This document shows positions 1 to 6,410 of a stretch of 7,306 nt of DNA, piece after piece (the first letter of the stretch is position 1; every line of letters starts with the position of its first letter). The DNA is from Actinomycetota bacterium (GTDB lineage Bacteria; Actinomycetota; Thermoleophilia; Solirubrobacterales; 70-9), in NCBI GenBank assembly GCA_005884985.1, contig VAYK01000111.1, positions 1 to 7,306 on the forward strand, in the 5' to 3' direction. Under the pieces are notes generated by a model that was given only the letters and a program-made list of their open reading frames with translations, did no database searches and was not told where the DNA came from. Made by a program: the position numbers and the translations under genes.

Positions 1-274
1 GCTGTGTGATCGCGTCCACGATTGCCGGCACGTAGTGGTCGTACATCCCCGCCCCGAGGAAGCAGAGCTCCGCGTCGGCGTCGGCGTTGCGCTCGGCGAG
101 CGAGGCGAGATGGTCGAAGCACTCGGATTCCGAGAGCCCCGAGGGGAGGTCGAGGGGACGGCCCAGGCGCAGCTCGGCGGGGATCTCGGCGAACAGGTCG
201 TCGATCGAGCCAACGCCGATCGCGTCGAGCATCGCTCGGCGGTCGGCGTCGGTGGCTGAGGTGTATCTGGTCAC
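1..274 (-). CDS. gcvPA: Glycine dehydrogenase (decarboxylating) subunit 1, N-terminal fragment
   Basis: This is the first 91 codons of the P-protein of the glycine cleavage system, cut by the left edge of the window. The P-protein uses pyridoxal phosphate to decarboxylate glycine and passes the aminomethyl group to the lipoyl arm of GcvH in the cytoplasm. The fragment begins VTRYTSATDADRRAML and continues through IDDLFAEIPAELRL, a GLSESE segment (residues 46-51), ERNAD (61-65) and FLGAGMYDHYVPAIVD (72-87). This pattern is typical of the split, two-subunit P-protein rather than the long fused form, so a gcvPB gene is expected further left. I chose the GTG at 274-272 because the homology starts exactly there and a GGAG lies 10 bases upstream (288-285). 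It follows gcvH on the same strand after 76 bases. The lysine that binds pyridoxal phosphate is in the other subunit and cannot be checked here. Confidence 0.9.
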   Translation of the reverse strand, partial: MTRYTSATDADRRAMLDAIGVGSIDDLFAEIPAELRLGRPLDLPSGLSESECFDHLASLAERNADADAELCFLGAGMYDHYVPAIVDAITQ

Positions 275-296
275 GCGCGACTCACTCCAGCCATGG

Positions 297-325
297 ATGC
301 TAGCCGCGGTGCGGGCGCGTCCCAA
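297..325 (-). promoter_or_regulatory. Candidate internal promoter before gcvPA
   Basis: On the minus strand TTGGGA (325-320) is followed after exactly 17 bases by TAGCAT (302-297), fitting the loose actinobacterial TANNNT -10 pattern. Transcription would begin near 290, leaving a leader of about 16 bases that still contains the GGAG of gcvPA. The match is moderate and the spacer is GC-rich, so it may be chance. gcvPA could equally be read only from upstream. Confidence 0.3.
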
Positions 326-340
326 ACCCGGGGAGTGCCG

Positions 341-357
341 CGAGTACCGCCTACTCG
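341..357 (-). repeat. Short perfect hairpin over the gcvH stop codon
   Basis: CGAGTA (341-346) and TACTCG (352-357) are exact reverse complements separated by CCGCC, and the gcvH stop codon (353-351) lies inside the dyad. No T-run follows on the minus strand, so it does not look like a standard intrinsic terminator. It could slow 3' decay or be chance. Confidence 0.35.
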
Positions 358-743
358 TCCTCCAACAGCTTCCGATACGCGTCGGCGTCCAGGAGCTCGT
401 CGGCCTCGGAGGGATCGGAGAGCTTCACCCTCACCAGCCATCCCTCGTCGTAGGGGTCCTCGTTGATCAGCTCAGGCTTATCGGCAACAAGGTCGTTGAC
501 GGCGACGATCTCGCCGGACAAAGGGGCGTACACGTCGGAGACCGCCTTCACCGACTCGACCTCGGCGTAGGCCTGGTCCTTGACCGCCTGCGAGCCGACC
601 TCGGGCGGCTCGTAGAAGACGACCTCGCCGAGCGCGTCCTGCGCGTACCAGGTGACCCCGAAGGTCGCCTCCGCGCCTTCGACCCGGGCCCAGTCGTGCT
701 CGGGGTGGTAGCGGAGCTCGTCCGGGTAGCTCTCCTTGGCCAA
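351..743 (-). CDS. gcvH: Glycine cleavage system H protein (lipoyl carrier)
   Basis: GcvH is the small shuttle protein whose lipoylated lysine carries the aminomethyl group from the P-protein to GcvT and is then reoxidised by the L-protein. The 130 residues match the family's usual length. The N-terminal LRYHPEHDW stretch (10-18), YAQDALGEVVFYEPPEVG (33-50) and the lipoylation motif ESVKAVSDVYAPL (63-75) with the acceptor Lys66 are all present. NEDPYDEGW (94-102) is also characteristic. The start is a TTG at 743-741, chosen because the homology begins within a few residues and an AGGAG lies 7 bases upstream. No ATG or GTG fits better. Only one base separates it from the gcvT stop, and its ribosome-binding site lies inside the last codons of gcvT, so translation is probably coupled. 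Confidence 0.96.
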   Translation of the reverse strand: MAKESYPDELRYHPEHDWARVEGAEATFGVTWYAQDALGEVVFYEPPEVGSQAVKDQAYAEVESVKAVSDVYAPLSGEIVAVNDLVADKPELINEDPYDEGWLVRVKLSDPSEADELLDADAYRKLLEDE

Positions 744-744
744 C

Positions 745-1827
745 TCAGGTCTCCTTTCGGTACAGGGGCTTCGACTCTATGCGCGCCGCGCGAAGCTTGC
801 CGCGGACGTCGATTTCGACCTCCGTGCCCGGCTCGGCGAGCTCGGCGGCGACGTAGGCCATCCCGATCCCAACCTCGAGCGAGGGGGACAGCGTGCCGCT
901 CGTCACCACGCCCACCTCCGCGCCGCCGGAGACGACGGTGTTCCCCTGCCGCGCAATGCCCGGCCCGGTGAGCACGAACGGGGCAAGCTTCTGCTCGGTG
1001 CCGCTCTCCCGCGCCGACGCGATCGCCTCCGACCCGATGAAGCCGGTCTCCGGCTTGCAGCACCAGCCGAGCCCCGCCTCGATCGGGTTGCGGTGCTCGT
1101 CCATGTCGTTGCCGTAGAGGTGGAAGCACACCTCCATGCGCAGCGTGTCGCGGGCACCCAGGCCGGCGGGCCTGGCCCCCGCGTCCGTCAGCGCCTCCCA
1201 CACGTCCGCGGCGCGCTCCGCTGGCAGCAGGAGCTCGACGCCGTCCTCTCCCGTGTAGCCGGTCCCGCAGACGAGCATCTCGGCGCCGGCCACGCTCAGC
1301 GTCGCCGTGCGCATGCGCGACGGCAGCTCGCCCTCGGCCAGCTCGGTGACGATCGGACGCGCAGCCGGCCCCTGCACGGCGATCATCGCGGAGTCGGCGA
1401 TCGCATCGCGGACCTCGGCGTCGAAGCCGCCGGAGTGCTCTTCGAACCAGGCGCAGTCGCGCTCGTGGTTGGCGGCGTTGGTGACCGTCAGGTAGCGGTC
1501 GTCGGCGAGACGATAGGTGAAAAGGTCGTCGAGGATCCCGCCGTCGGAGCGGCAGAGGACGGAGTACTGCGCGCCGCCAACCGCGAGCGTCGACACGTCA
1601 TTGGACAAGAGCCGCTGGAGCAGCGCCTCGGCCCCCGGTCCGGAGGTCTCTACCTCGCCCATATGCGAGACGTCGAAGACGCCGCAGGCCGAGCGCACCG
1701 CCAGGTGCTCCACCCGCACGCCCTCGTACTGCACCGGCATCTCCCAGCCGGCGAAGTCAACCAGCCGGGCGCCGGCGGCGACGTGGGCCTCGTACAGCGG
1801 GGTCCGTTTGAGCGCCGCGGTGGCCAC
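745..1827 (-). CDS. gcvT: Glycine cleavage system T protein (aminomethyltransferase)
   Basis: GcvT takes the aminomethyl group from lipoyl-GcvH, transfers the one-carbon unit to tetrahydrofolate to give methylene-tetrahydrofolate, and releases ammonia. At 360 residues it is the normal family size. Motifs in order are LVDFAGWEMPVQY (22-34), FDVSHMGE (51-58), GGILDDL (96-102) with the conserved aspartate pair of the folate site, GTGYTGEDGVEL (188-199), ARDTLRMEV (225-233) and NPIEAGLGW (247-255). The C-terminal barrel includes GVVTSGTLSPSL (306-317). The start is a GTG at 1827-1825, only 18 bases after the ftsZ stop, with no clear ribosome-binding site between them. It therefore probably depends on the ftsZ transcript and on ribosomes finishing ftsZ. 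There is no room for a glycine riboswitch, the usual control of gcvT operons in many bacteria. Confidence 0.97.
   Translation of the reverse strand: MATAALKRTPLYEAHVAAGARLVDFAGWEMPVQYEGVRVEHLAVRSACGVFDVSHMGEVETSGPGAEALLQRLLSNDVSTLAVGGAQYSVLCRSDGGILDDLFTYRLADDRYLTVTNAANHERDCAWFEEHSGGFDAEVRDAIADSAMIAVQGPAARPIVTELAEGELPSRMRTATLSVAGAEMLVCGTGYTGEDGVELLLPAERAADVWEALTDAGARPAGLGARDTLRMEVCFHLYGNDMDEHRNPIEAGLGWCCKPETGFIGSEAIASARESGTEQKLAPFVLTGPGIARQGNTVVSGGAEVGVVTSGTLSPSLEVGIGMAYVAAELAEPGTEVEIDVRGKLRAARIESKPLYRKET
751..755 (-). promoter_or_regulatory. Ribosome-binding site that fixes the TTG start of gcvH
   Basis: AGGAG at 755-751, within GAAAGGAG, lies in the final codons of gcvT (Arg-Lys-Glu-Thr). 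It sits 7 bases from the TTG at 743. This is among the strongest Shine-Dalgarno matches in the window and supports the rare TTG start. Confidence 0.75.
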
Positions 1828-1845
1828 GCGGCGCAGGCTAGATGA

Positions 1846-2931
1846 CTAGCGGCCCTTCAGGAAGGACGGGACGTCGATCTCGTCCTCGGAGACCTGCAGA
1901 TCGCGCCGCTCGCGATCGCCGAGTCCGCTGACTCCACGCCGGCGGGCGCGGTCGCGCACCTGGATCGGGCGGCGGGCGAGGGTCTCGAAGCCCTCGAAGC
2001 CGGTGGCGATCACGGTCACCCTGACCTCGTCGGCCATCGTCGGGTCGATCACCGTCCCGAAGATGATGTTGGCGCCCTTGTCGGCGGTGGCGACCACGAT
2101 GTCGGCCGCCTCGTGGACCTCGAACAGGTTGAGGTCCTCCGAGCCGGTGAAGTTGAGCAGCATCCCCGTGGCGCCCTCGATCGACTCCTCCATCAGCGGC
2201 GAGGAGACGGCTCCCTTCGCCGCTTCGGCGGCCCGGTTCTCGCCGGAGGCGGCGCCGACGCCCATCATCGCCGAGCCGGCCTCGGACATGACCGCGCGCA
2301 CGTCGGCGAAGTCGAGGTTGATCTGGCCGGGGGTCGTGATCAGGTCGGTGATGCCCTGTACGCCCTGACGGAGGATGTCGTCGGCCATCCGGAACGCCTC
2401 GCTCACCGAGGTCTGGCGCTCCACCACCTGAAGCAGCTTCTCGTTCGGGACGATGATCAGGGTGTCGCACTTGGCGCGGAGCTTGTCGATCCCGTCGAGG
2501 GCCTGCTGCATCCGGCGGCCGCCCTCGAACTCGAATGGCTTGGTGATCACGCCGACCGTCAGCGCACCGATCTCCTCCTTGGCGATCTCGGCGATCACCG
2601 GCGCCGCGCCGGTGCCCGTGCCGCCGCCCTCGCCAGCGGTGACGAATACCATGTCGGCGCCCTTGAGCGCCTCCTTGATGTCGTCGCGGCTCTCCGCCGC
2701 GGCGCCGCCGCCGATCTCCGGGTTGGCGCCCGCGCCGAGCCCCTTGGTGAGCTGGTGGCCGATGGAGAGCTTGATGTCCGCCTCGCATGCCTGCAGTGCC
2801 TGGACGTCGGTGTTGATCGCGATGAACTCGACGCCCTTGAGGCCGGCGTCGACCATGCGGCTGACCGCGTTCGTGCCGCCGCCGCCTGCACCAACGACCT
2901 TGATGACTGCGAGATACGAGGACTCGACCAT
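1846..2931 (-). CDS. ftsZ: Cell division protein FtsZ
   Basis: FtsZ is the tubulin-like GTPase that polymerises at midcell into the Z-ring and recruits the division machinery. The 361 residues are complete. The GTP-binding parts are [10 protein letters not shown] (14-23), NTD (40-42) and the tubulin signature GGGTGTG (102-108). The T7 loop NLDFADV (205-211) supplies the aspartates that complete GTP hydrolysis in the neighbouring subunit. A short, charged linker (about 318-350) leads to the conserved C-terminal peptide DVPSFLK (353-359), the docking site for partners such as SepF in bacteria without FtsA. The start is the ATG at 2931-2929. Upstream there is only a weak GAGAG (3 bases away) or AGGA (13 bases away), so initiation may be modest or controlled by the leader. 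It has its own promoter in the spacer after ftsQ and runs into gcvT. Confidence 0.98.
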   Translation of the reverse strand: MVESSYLAVIKVVGAGGGGTNAVSRMVDAGLKGVEFIAINTDVQALQACEADIKLSIGHQLTKGLGAGANPEIGGGAAAESRDDIKEALKGADMVFVTAGEGGGTGTGAAPVIAEIAKEEIGALTVGVITKPFEFEGGRRMQQALDGIDKLRAKCDTLIIVPNEKLLQVVERQTSVSEAFRMADDILRQGVQGITDLITTPGQINLDFADVRAVMSEAGSAMMGVGAASGENRAAEAAKGAVSSPLMEESIEGATGMLLNFTGSEDLNLFEVHEAADIVVATADKGANIIFGTVIDPTMADEVRVTVIATGFEGFETLARRPIQVRDRARRRGVSGLGDRERRDLQVSEDEIDVPSFLKGR

Positions 2932-2967
2932 TGACTCTCGACTGTCCTAACTTTCCGTCTTTGCGCT

Positions 2968-3018
2968 CCGAGGCTAAAGCGGTGCTTGAGAGTTTCGGAC
3001 CGCACTCCAGCCTCAAGC
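2968..3018 (-). promoter_or_regulatory. Structured 5' leader of ftsZ (two mutually exclusive stem-loops)
   Basis: Read as minus-strand RNA, bases 3016-3003 (TTGAGGCTGGAGTG) pair without a break with 2981-2968 (CGCTTTAGCCTCGG). This gives 14 pairs, 9 Watson-Crick and 5 G-U, around a 21-base loop. The wobble pairs exist only in the minus-strand transcript, which favours an RNA role in the ftsZ message. A second helix, GCTTGAG (3018-3012) with CTCAAGC (2990-2984), is 7 perfect pairs and reuses 3012-3016, so the two cannot form together. The loop of the first structure also holds ACTCTC (2993-2988), complementary to GAGAGT (2939-2934) just before the start codon. The pairings are directly visible; a switching role is my inference and matches no riboswitch class I recognise. 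Confidence 0.4.
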
Positions 3019-3026
3019 CTAGGGCG

Positions 3027-3055
3027 AAGGTAAGGCATCCGGCGGCCCCTGTCAA
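3027..3055 (-). promoter_or_regulatory. Probable sigma-70-type promoter of ftsZ
   Basis: TTGACA (3055-3050) is a perfect -35 box. After exactly 17 bases comes TACCTT (3032-3027), which fits the actinobacterial TANNNT -10 consensus. Transcription would begin near 3020, giving a leader of about 90 bases before the ftsZ ATG. It lies in the only sizeable spacer of the window and points the right way, so ftsZ and the gcv genes behind it can be transcribed apart from the upstream mur-ftsQ genes. Confidence 0.65.
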
Positions 3056-3096
3056 CGCAGGGACAGCTTAGCGGCACGGAATCGTGCAAACCAAAG

Positions 3097-3115
3097 TCTC
3101 AACCAAGGGTTGAGA
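3097..3115 (-). terminator. Inverted repeat after ftsQ: candidate terminator or operator
   Basis: TCTCAACC (3097-3104) and GGTTGAGA (3108-3115) are a perfect 8-bp dyad with a 3-base loop. On the minus strand it lies 46 bases past the ftsQ stop and is followed by CTTTGGTTTG, a weakly T-rich tract. That would fit a leaky intrinsic terminator for the mur-ftsQ transcript. The dyad is also symmetrical enough to be a repressor site, centred about 86 bases upstream of the predicted ftsZ start point. The sequence alone does not decide between the two. Confidence 0.5.
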
Positions 3116-3161
3116 ATTGACGGTATCTGCGTATCTCAGGCTGCGGTATAGGCTCGGGTTT

Positions 3162-4139
3162 TCAGGGGGTCGTGGTCGGGGCAGCGACGGGCGCGGTCGA
3201 CGTCCCCTCCACCGCGGGACGATCGGGCACGCGGACGTCTATGTAGGTGAGGCTCGTGAGGTGCCGGTCGGCCAGGATCGCGGCAACCGCCTCCCACTTC
3301 TGGTCTGCGCCGTCGCCTGTTCCGAAGCGCAGCTCGATCCCGCCCCGCATCGTCAGCACGACCCCGTAATCGTGGGAGAGGGAGGCGGTAGCGATCAGGG
3401 GGAGGAGCGGCGCCGGAGCGGCGCCGACGACCAGGGCCTCGGTGAGCGGATCGCCGCTGAGCCTCCCCGAGGTCGGCAGCTGGTCGATGCTCAGCTCGGG
3501 CAGGCGGTCCTTCACCTTTACCCCGCGGAGCACCGAGCCGTCGGCGGCGACCGCCACCTGACGGTCGCCGGCGCGAACGATCAACGTCGGCTGGCGCTCT
3601 GAGACCTGAATCGTGATGCCGTGCGGAAAGCTCGTGTCCGCGCTCACCGAGGCAACCGTGGGGAACTGCCGGACAGCGCTCTCGAGACGGTCGGTCTGCA
3701 CGTGGAGCGTCGTCATTCCACGCGCGGAGTCGGTCAGCGCCGCCACGATCCGGTCATGGTCGGCGCTGCTCACTCCCTCGACCTTGACGTCGCGCACGGC
3801 GACCAGCGAGGAGTCACGGAACCATCCGAAGTAGGTGAGCGCCAGGGCGCCCGCGACCACGGCGCCCATCAGCCCACGGCGGCGCCACGAAGTGGAGCGC
3901 AGCAGCGCGACGAGGGCCACTGGCCGGACGACGGAGCGCCGCGCGGCGTGGCCGCGGGTGGGCCTCCGCGGCGCCCGCCGAGTCGCCGCCCTGGGCGCCC
4001 GCCGTGCGGGACGCTTCGACGAGGGGCGCGAGGGAGAAGACGGCGCTCGAGTCTTTGCCGGACGAGCGGTCGGGCCGGCGCCGCCCGCGCGCGCTCGGGC
4101 GCGCCGTTTGCCGGCAGCCGTGGCGGCAGGGGTGCTCAC
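3162..4139 (-). CDS. ftsQ: Cell division protein FtsQ (POTRA domain)
   Basis: FtsQ is a single-pass membrane protein that links early and late division proteins, notably FtsB and FtsL, on the outside of the membrane. The 325-residue protein has a long basic cytoplasmic tail rich in Arg, Ala and Pro (1-88). One membrane helix follows (about 90-106, GLMGAVVAGALALTYFGWF). Next come a POTRA domain (about 113-182, from VRDVKVEGVS to GITIQVSERQPTLIV) and the FtsQ beta domain (about 185-305). A Thr/Pro-rich tail ends the protein. The start is a GTG at 4139-4137 with no good ribosome-binding site; no other start lies upstream in frame before the murB stop. It sits 58 bases downstream of murB, in the place ftsQ usually has in dcw clusters. 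The extended basic tail resembles those of actinobacterial FtsQ proteins. Confidence 0.93.
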   Translation of the reverse strand: MSTPAATAAGKRRARARAGGAGPTARPAKTRAPSSPSRPSSKRPARRAPRAATRRAPRRPTRGHAARRSVVRPVALVALLRSTSWRRRGLMGAVVAGALALTYFGWFRDSSLVAVRDVKVEGVSSADHDRIVAALTDSARGMTTLHVQTDRLESAVRQFPTVASVSADTSFPHGITIQVSERQPTLIVRAGDRQVAVAADGSVLRGVKVKDRLPELSIDQLPTSGRLSGDPLTEALVVGAAPAPLLPLIATASLSHDYGVVLTMRGGIELRFGTGDGADQKWEAVAAILADRHLTSLTYIDVRVPDRPAVEGTSTAPVAAPTTTP

Positions 4140-4197
4140 ACCAGGGTGATTCGCGCTCTGTGGGGGCGGCTCCTGCCCAAGCCGTGTCTGAATCTGG

Positions 4198-5118
4198 TCA
4201 GCCCGGTAGATCCCAGGTGTCGGGCCACTCGATCTCGCCCAGCACCTGGACCTCCGGCTCCAGCGAGATCCCGAAGCGTGCGTGGACTCGACGGCGCCCC
4301 TCGGCCATCAGGGCGAGGATGTCGGCGGTTGTCGCGCCGCCGGCATTCTCGACGAAGTTCGCGTGCTTCTCCGAGAAGCGGGCCCCGCCGATCCGCAGCT
4401 CACGACAGCCGGCGGCCTCCAGCAACTGACCGGCGGTCCGCCCCTCGGCGCGCCTATCGTCCGCAGGGTTCTTGAAGGTCGAGCCGAAGGTCTTGATTCC
4501 CGAGGGCTGCGCGTCGCGCCGCTTGCCGCGCATCTCGGCGAGCGTGCCCTTGATCTCCGCCACCTCACCTTCGCTGAGCCGGAAGGAGCCCCGGGAGACG
4601 ACCTCGCCCGGCTGGAGATTCGATCGCCGGTAGGCGAAGCCGAGCTGGCTCGGCTCGCGTCGCTCGACGCCCCCGGCGGTGCAGACGTTCACCCACTCCA
4701 GGACCCGACCCAGCTCGCCGCCGTAGGCGTTGGCGTTCATCTTCACCGCGCCGCCGACCGTCCCCGGGATGTTGATCCCGAACTCGAGCCCCGAGAGTCC
4801 CCAGCGAGCCGCCTGGGCAGCCGCCGATGGAAGCCGGGCGCCGCCGCCGCAGACCACGCGGGTCCCCTGGCGCTCGATCCCGCTCAGCTGACCGTCCAGC
4901 TTGACAACCAGGCCGCGATATCCGGCGTCCGAGACCAGGAGATTGGACCCCGAGCCGACCACTGCGACCGCGAGCCCCTCCGACGCCGCCCAACCCAAGA
5001 GCGCCGCCAGCTTGCGCTCCTCGTCCGGGCGCGCGAACAGCTCGGCCGTACCGCCCGTCCGCACGGTGGTCAGCCGCGCCAGCGGGTAGTCCCGCTCGAC
5101 CCCGTCGGGAAGCATCAT
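4198..5118 (-). CDS. murB: UDP-N-acetylenolpyruvoylglucosamine reductase MurB
   Basis: MurB is the FAD enzyme that uses NADPH to reduce UDP-GlcNAc-enolpyruvate to UDP-MurNAc, the second committed step of peptidoglycan precursor synthesis in the cytoplasm. The 306-residue protein is complete. The FAD-binding part includes VVGSGSNLLVSDAGYRG (53-69) and GINIPGTVGGAVKMNANAYG (114-133). Catalytic positions can be placed by motif: Arg164 in YRRS, Ser213 in GSTFKNP (the proton donor) and Glu289 in LEPEV. The GSTFKNP form and the length suggest a type II enzyme. The start is the first of two adjacent ATGs (5118). It overlaps the murC stop by four bases (ATGA) and has GAGGAG 7 bases upstream. A longer in-frame reading to 5262 exists, but its extra 48 residues are only murC read out of frame. 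Confidence 0.96.
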   Translation of the reverse strand: MMLPDGVERDYPLARLTTVRTGGTAELFARPDEERKLAALLGWAASEGLAVAVVGSGSNLLVSDAGYRGLVVKLDGQLSGIERQGTRVVCGGGARLPSAAAQAARWGLSGLEFGINIPGTVGGAVKMNANAYGGELGRVLEWVNVCTAGGVERREPSQLGFAYRRSNLQPGEVVSRGSFRLSEGEVAEIKGTLAEMRGKRRDAQPSGIKTFGSTFKNPADDRRAEGRTAGQLLEAAGCRELRIGGARFSEKHANFVENAGGATTADILALMAEGRRRVHARFGISLEPEVQVLGEIEWPDTWDLPG

Positions 5119-6376
5119 CCGGTGGCTCCTCGGTCGACACCGTCCTCCACCAGCGTGTCGGCGAGCTTGAAGATGTCGCCGGCGCCGATCGTGACCAGAA
5201 GGTCGCCCTCGCGCAGCCGCGGCGCCAGCGCGCGGTGGGCCCGGTCGGCGTCGACAAGCCACCAGACCGGGCGGCCCGGGGCGTGGTCGGCAACCGAGCG
5301 GGCGACCGCGAGGCCGCTGACGCCGGCAAGCCGCCCCACCGGCTGCTCGCGAGCCGGATACACGTCGAGGATCCCGACCTCGTCAGCGGCCGCCAGGGCC
5401 GAGCCGAAGCGGCCAGCGAGAGCCTTCGTGCGCGAGTACAGGTGGGGCTGGAAGACTGCTATCAGCCGCCGCGGCCCGAGCTCGCGAAGCGCCTCGAGCG
5501 CCGCCGCAACCTCGGTCGGATGGTGGGCGTAGTCGTCGTAGATCGCGGCCCCATTCCGACGTCCCTTCAACTCCAGGCGGCGCAGCATTCCGGGGAATGA
5601 GGCAAGCGCGCGTGCCGCCGGCTCCAGCTCGAAGCCGGCCAGCTCCAGCGCGGCGAGCGCGGCACGCGCGTCGAGCAGGTTGTGGCGGCCCGGGACCGGC
5701 AGGTCGAGCGCCGGGCCCGGGTGGTCCTGGTCGAAGGTCAGGACCCGCTGCTCGCCAGCCAGGCCGGCGAGGCTCCCGTCGTTGGGCAGCGCCAGGCCCT
5801 GGGCCGGCTCGCAGAACGCTCGGAAGGCCTCCAGCAGCTGGCCGCGCGAGGACCAGTGCGAGTGGTGGTCGAGCTCGACGTTGGTCACCGCCGCCACCTC
5901 CGGGCGCAGGCGCAGGAAGCTCGCGTCGGACTCGTCGGCCTCGGCGATCACCCATTCCCCCGCGCCCCAGCCGGCGTTTCCGGGACCCCCATCCTCGCCC
6001 GCGCCCGGCAGCTCGCCACCGAGCACGAAGCCCGGGGCGGCGCCGATTGCCAGCAGGGCGTGGACGAGCATCCCGGCGGTGGTGGTTTTGCCGTGGGTCC
6101 CGGCGATCGCCAGCAGGCGCTTGGTGGCGCACAGCTCGGCGAGCAGCTCGCCGCCGCGGTCGACACCACCACCTCGGCGTCGGGCGGGAGGGCGTCGGCG
6201 TCGTGACCGACCCTAGGCTCGAGGCCGGCCGCCCGAAGGCGCTCCAGGTAGGAGCTGTGGGCGCGGTCCGAGCCGCTCACCTGCGCGCCGAGCCGGTGGC
6301 AGATGAGCGCCAGGCCGCTCATCCCAGCGCCGCCGATGGCGATGAAGTGAAGCTTGCGTTGGGCCCAGTTCGTCAT
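5115..6376 (-). CDS. murC: UDP-N-acetylmuramate-L-alanine ligase MurC, interrupted by an out-of-frame deletion
   Basis: MurC joins L-alanine to UDP-MurNAc using ATP, the first step in building the peptidoglycan stem peptide. The N-terminal part (6376 to about 6164) reads MTNWAQRKLHFIAIGGAGMS, the Rossmann-like UDP-binding start, and continues to AEVVVSTA. The frame then shifts. The rest (about 6163 to 5115) resumes at VDRGGELLAEL, followed by the ATP loop GTHGKTTTAG, EADESDASF, NVELDHH, GRHNLLDARAAL, YDDYAHHPTEV, FQPHLYSRT and a C-terminal GAGDIF. Compared with the E. coli protein from memory, about 17-20 residues between STA and the VxRxxELLAEL segment are absent, and the frame requires a loss of 3k+1 bases. 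As written it would give no working enzyme. The ATG at 6376 fits the homology but has no clear ribosome-binding site. The stop overlaps the murB start. The stretch between VLTF and LPVPGRHN (about 5735-5690) is also shorter than usual. Confidence 0.93.
5126..5131 (-). promoter_or_regulatory. Ribosome-binding site of murB inside murC
   Basis: GAGGAG at 5131-5126 lies in the last codons of murC, 7 bases before the murB ATG at 5118. It selects this start over the longer reading frame and, with the ATGA overlap, indicates translational coupling of murC and murB. Confidence 0.75.
6154..6163 (-). other. Junction of the murC deletion
   Basis: The minus-strand bases TCGACCGCGG (6163-6154) make sense in both frames. 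They read (V)STA as the end of the N-terminal part and (V)DRG as the start of the resumed part. That is what a loss of sequence between two copies of a roughly 10-base direct repeat would leave, whether by slippage in the cell or by collapse during assembly. The second copy is inferred, not seen. Confidence 0.55.
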
Positions 6377-6387
6377 CCGTGGAGCAT

Positions 6388-6406
6388 GTAGCAGGTAGCA
6401 GGTAGA
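6388..6406. repeat. 7-bp tandem repeat between murG and murC
   Basis: GTAGCAG occurs twice head to tail (6388-6394 and 6395-6401) and continues as GTAGA, about 2.7 copies. It fills most of the 34-base gap between the murG stop and the murC start, where a murC ribosome-binding site would be expected but is not seen. No function is evident. Confidence 0.6.
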
Positions 6407-6410
6407 AAGG

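Noticed and set aside
87..971. Plus-strand frame across gcvPA, gcvH and the end of gcvT
   Set aside because: It runs antisense through three recognisable genes and their boundaries and shows no protein family features.
736..1845. Long plus-strand reading frame opposite gcvT (369 codons)
   Set aside because: It is the antisense of a clear gcvT, a usual by-product of high GC. Its translation is rich in Arg, Gly and Ala, has no recognisable motif, and spans a real gene boundary.
1828..1845. Glycine riboswitch before gcvT
   Set aside because: Only 18 bases separate ftsZ and gcvT, far too short for the aptamer, and nothing resembling it is seen in the ftsZ leader.
1838..3055. Minus-strand frame of 405 codons overlapping ftsZ
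   Set aside because: It is an out-of-frame reading of ftsZ and its leader, low-complexity in Arg, Gly and Asp. The FtsZ frame has full-length homology.
3117..3152. Plus-strand promoter TTGACG ... TATAGG
   Set aside because: The boxes are 24 bases apart, too far for a sigma-70-type promoter, and no plus-strand gene follows.
4140..4197. A small gene or terminator between murB and ftsQ
   Set aside because: The 58 bases contain only a weak GGGC/GCCC dyad with no T-run, and no start codon with a plausible frame.
5119..5262. N-terminal extension of murB by 48 residues
   Set aside because: The extra part is the C-terminus of murC in another frame. The ATG at 5118 has a proper ribosome site and an ATGA overlap, and the family homology begins there.
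6120..6180. Programmed ribosomal frameshift in murC
   Set aside because: A frameshift would not restore the missing 17-20 residues, and there is no convincing slippery heptamer.
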